From contig JAFVMP010000092.1 in NCBI GenBank assembly GCA_017506845.1, positions 1-7,536 of the forward strand: a stretch of DNA of 7,536 nucleotides, read 5' to 3'. Below are positions 5,336 to 7,536 of the stretch, piece by piece. A model generated the notes under the pieces. That model saw nothing but the letters and a program-made list of their open reading frames with translations, did no database searches and was not told where the DNA came from. The position numbers and the translations under genes are program-made. Positions within the stretch are counted from its first letter, which is position 1, and each line of letters starts with the position of its first letter. The DNA is from Campylobacter sp. Its GTDB lineage: Bacteria; Campylobacterota; Campylobacteria; Campylobacterales; Campylobacteraceae.

Positions 5336-6580
5336 ATGAATATTCTCATTATTGGAAGTGGCGGTAGAGAGTACGCCATTGGACTTAGATTAACTCAAGA
5401 TAAACAAAAACATAATCTTTTTTTCTCGCCAGGTAATGGAGCAACTGCAAATTTGGGTCAAAATGTAGATATTAAAGATTTTAATGAGCTTGCTAAATTC
5501 GCACTTGAAAATAAAATAGAACTTACTATAGTTGGTCCTGAAAATGCTTTAAGTGATGGTGTAGTTGATATCTTTAAAGCTAATAATTTAACTATTTTTG
5601 GTCCATCACGTGCTGCTGCAAGATTAGAGAGTTCAAAAGCATATATGAAGGAATTTTTAGCCAAAAATAACATAAGAACAGCAAGATTTATAAATACTAA
5701 TAATTATGATGAAGCGGCTGAATTTATTGATACCTTAGGCGATATAGTTGTAGTAAAAGCTGATGGGTTATGTGCTGGTAAAGGCGTAATAATAGCTAAA
5801 AGCAAAGATGAGGCTAAGAGTGCTGTAAAAGATATGTTAAGCGGGGAAAGCTTTGGTGCAGCTGGTAAGAGAGTTGTGGTAGAAGAGTTTTTAGATGGAT
5901 TTGAGCTTAGTTTTTTTGCTATTTGCGATGGAAATAACTTCGTCTCACTTCCAGTAGCACAAGATCATAAAAGATTGCTAAGCGGCGATGAAGGGCCAAA
6001 TACTGGTGGAATGGGTGCTTATGCACCAAGCCCATTAGCTAATGAAGAGCTAATAAAAAGAGTAGAAAAAGAGGTAGTAGAACCGACACTTAAAGGAATG
6101 CAAGCTGAAAATGCGCCATTTTGCGGGGTATTATTTGTAGGATTAATGGTGGTAAATGATGTGCCATATGTGCTTGAATTTAATGTTAGATTTGGCGATC
6201 CAGAGTGTGAGGTTTTAATGCCATTAATTCGTGGTGAACTAGGTGAGATTTTGCACGGTGCAGCACTTGGAAAATTAAGTAAATTTGAACTAGAAAATGA
6301 GATTGCTGTAGGCGTGGTACTAGCTAGTAAAGATTATCCATATAAAAGCAGTCCAGCAGCTAAAATAAGCGTAGAAAATATTCCACAAAACTCGCATATA
6401 GCATATGCTGGAGTGTCGTTAGAAGGCGGCAACCTATATGCGACAGGTGGTAGAGTACTAGTAGCTGTAGGTAAAGGAACGAGTGTAAAAGAGGCTAGAG
6501 ATAGAGCTTATGAACTAGCTAAAAATATTAAATTTGATGGTATGCAATACCGTGATGATATCGGATATCAGGCACTTTAA
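5336..6580 (+). CDS. purD: Phosphoribosylamine--glycine ligase (GAR synthetase) PurD
   Basis: PurD performs the second step of de novo purine synthesis, joining glycine to 5-phosphoribosylamine with ATP to give glycinamide ribonucleotide. The 414-aa product is full length (family about 415-430). Motifs in order: N-terminal [16 protein letters not shown] (1-16), GPENALSDG (67-75), [19 protein letters not shown] (89-107), the ATP-grasp lysine strand [14 protein letters not shown] (138-151), [11 protein letters not shown] (183-193), the substrate loop [20 protein letters not shown] (207-226), and the metal-binding [12 protein letters not shown] (281-292). The first motif has Tyr13 where GGREHA is usual; everything else is intact. 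AGGA (5327-5330) precedes the ATG by 5 nt. The gene starts only 22 nt after the 6S closing helix and ends with a TAATG overlap into the RDD gene. Confidence 0.97.
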   Translation: MNILIIGSGGREYAIGLRLTQDKQKHNLFFSPGNGATANLGQNVDIKDFNELAKFALENKIELTIVGPENALSDGVVDIFKANNLTIFGPSRAAARLESSKAYMKEFLAKNNIRTARFINTNNYDEAAEFIDTLGDIVVVKADGLCAGKGVIIAKSKDEAKSAVKDMLSGESFGAAGKRVVVEEFLDGFELSFFAICDGNNFVSLPVAQDHKRLLSGDEGPNTGGMGAYAPSPLANEELIKRVEKEVVEPTLKGMQAENAPFCGVLFVGLMVVNDVPYVLEFNVRFGDPECEVLMPLIRGELGEILHGAALGKLSKFELENEIAVGVVLASKDYPYKSSPAAKISVENIPQNSHIAYAGVSLEGGNLYATGGRVLVAVGKGTSVKEARDRAYELAKNIKFDGMQYRDDIGYQAL

Positions 6581-7038
6581 TGAGAGAGAGCTTAGAAGAG
6601 AAATTATATAGAGAAAATATTACTATAGCCAGTATAAATAGGCGTGTATTAGCTTATGCTATCGATGACGTTATTATATCTGTGCTATTTATGTTAATTT
6701 ATTGGGATTATATCGCTAGGGCCAGTGATATTGGCGTGGAGGCTACGTTAGCTGCGATATCAAATTTATTTTGGCAAATTGCGCTTATGAAAGTGGCGTA
6801 TCATACATTTTTTATCTGGTACTATGCTGCAACTCCTGGTAAAATGTTATGCAAGCTTGTCTGTATAGATACTGTAATGCTATCTAGACCTAGCCTTAGT
6901 AGTAGCTTTTTAAGAGCTTGTATGAGGCTTTTGAGTGAGACGCTATTTTATATTGGATTTTTGTGGGCGCTTGGTAATTCTCAGCGGCAAACATGGCAAG
7001 ATAAATTAGCCAAGACTGTAGTTTGTAATGCGTATTAA
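6580..7038 (+). CDS. RDD family membrane protein
   Basis: The 152-aa protein shows the defining RDD features: RRVLAYAIDD (21-30, supplying the Arg and the two Asp residues), TPGKMLCKLVCID (85-97), and QTWQDKLAKTVV (137-148), a close match to the family's C-terminal 'RQ.WHDklagT.Vv'. Membrane segments are at about 25-42, 63-83 and 118-133. RDD proteins are inner-membrane proteins of generally unknown function; some have been linked to sodium/proton exchange, but nothing here shows that activity. It starts at a TAATG overlap with purD, with a poor Shine-Dalgarno site (CAGGCAC), so translation is probably coupled to purD. Its 3' end overlaps the lptD start by 11 nt. Confidence 0.9.
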   Translation: MRESLEEKLYRENITIASINRRVLAYAIDDVIISVLFMLIYWDYIARASDIGVEATLAAISNLFWQIALMKVAYHTFFIWYYAATPGKMLCKLVCIDTVMLSRPSLSSSFLRACMRLLSETLFYIGFLWALGNSQRQTWQDKLAKTVVCNAY

Positions 7039-7536
7039 AGCCTTAGCCCTTGCTGGGCTTTTATGTGGCGAGCTTTTGGCCAATATAGAAAATGTCGAAT
7101 TTTTAGCTAGTGATGTGCAAAAAGATGGCGATATTATAATTGCTAGTGGTGATGTATTGTTATATTCACAAAATTATCTAGCTAGTGCTGATAGTGCAAA
7201 ATATAATCAAAAGAGTAATATTATTGAGCTTTTTGGTAATGTAAATTTAATGCGTGGTGAGTATGAAGCCAGCCGCTCAGAATATGCTAGAATCAATCTT
7301 GCAACTAATGAAATGAGCTTTGATAGAAGCTTTGCAATGGATAAGAAAAAAGAGATTTGGCTCCAAAGTAATGAGAGTTGTAGTTCTGATGAGATGCTAA
7401 GTGTTAAAAATGCTATTGTATCTAGTTGTAATGTTAGCGATCCAGATTGGCATATTGGATTTAGCAGTGGTGAATTAAATAAACAAAGCAAATTTTTACA
7501 TCTTTATAATCCTGTATTTTATGTTAAAAACACCCC
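7028..7536 (+). CDS. lptD: LPS-assembly protein LptD (OstA), N-terminal part, runs off the window
   Basis: This open frame continues past the right edge; 169 complete codons are present. LptD is the outer-membrane beta-barrel that, with LptE, inserts lipopolysaccharide into the outer leaflet. The start ATGCGTATTAAA encodes a Sec signal (MRIKALALAGLLCGELLA, 1-18, cleavage likely after LLA). It is followed by the LptA/OstA-like jellyroll repeats: VEFLASDVQKDGDIIIASGD (23-42), YLASADSAKYNQKSNIIELF (50-69), GNVNLMRGEYEASRSEYARI (70-89). Residues 134-147 (CNVSDPDWHIGFSS) and YNPVFYVKNTP (from 160) are typical of the LptD segment leading into the barrel. Cys118 and Cys134 are candidates for LptD-type disulphides. 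The ATG lies 11 nt inside the RDD gene with no clear Shine-Dalgarno site, which suggests coupled translation. A leftward open frame at 7491-7207 is only its shadow. Confidence 0.9.
   Translation, partial: MRIKALALAGLLCGELLANIENVEFLASDVQKDGDIIIASGDVLLYSQNYLASADSAKYNQKSNIIELFGNVNLMRGEYEASRSEYARINLATNEMSFDRSFAMDKKKEIWLQSNESCSSDEMLSVKNAIVSSCNVSDPDWHIGFSSGELNKQSKFLHLYNPVFYVKNT

Noticed and set aside
5458..5673. Leftward open frame of 71 codons.
   Set aside because: It is antisense to the conserved 5' part of purD and has no recognisable domain.
7207..7491. Leftward open frame of 94 codons.
   Set aside because: It is the shadow of lptD, whose plus-strand frame here shows a signal peptide and OstA-type repeats.

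Overview
The window is AT-rich (about one third G+C by eye), densely packed Epsilonproteobacteria-type chromosome, most likely from the genus Campylobacter. The evidence is gene content and style: a Ste24-like M48 protease next to prmC, an EDTD-type YbgC, a divergent [4Fe-4S] uracil-DNA-glycosylase-like protein, purD preceded by the epsilonproteobacterial 6S/'purD motif' RNA, strong extended -10 promoters without recognisable -35 boxes, and stop/start overlaps at almost every gene junction. I could not fix the species. The first ~110 bases do not fit: they are ~59% G+C and read better as a minus-strand coding fragment, so the left edge looks like an assembly or library chimera, or less likely a real insertion.

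Layout: (1) 1-~112, foreign-looking GC-rich edge fused in frame to an N-terminally truncated M48 protease. (2) ~27-2722, plus-strand operon of M48 CAAX-type protease, prmC (release-factor glutamine methyltransferase), a four-helix DUF4149/TMEM205-like membrane protein, and a YbgC/FadM-type hotdog thioesterase; each gene overlaps the next. (3) 2728-2750, a perfect 9-bp hairpin between convergent operons. (4) 5004-2749, minus-strand operon of an SSAT-like GNAT acetyltransferase, a UDG-family protein and an exported protein of probable type-1 periplasmic-binding fold. (5) 5005-5335, a divergent intergenic region with two outward-facing TGnTATAAT promoters and 6S RNA ending ~22 nt before purD. (6) 5336-7536, plus-strand purD (GAR synthetase, purine biosynthesis), an RDD membrane protein and the 5' part of lptD (LPS transport to the outer membrane), again overlapping end to end.

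The genes are mostly housekeeping: translation termination (PrmC), acyl-CoA/phospholipid metabolism (YbgC), membrane proteolysis, purine synthesis and outer-membrane assembly (LptD). The less ordinary items are the 6S RNA whose transcript leads straight into purD, the UDG-family protein that keeps its Fe-S cysteines but has lost the usual catalytic motifs, and the chimeric left edge. I see no CRISPR array, IS element, tRNA, rRNA, toxin-antitoxin or defence system, and no convincing new multi-gene system.
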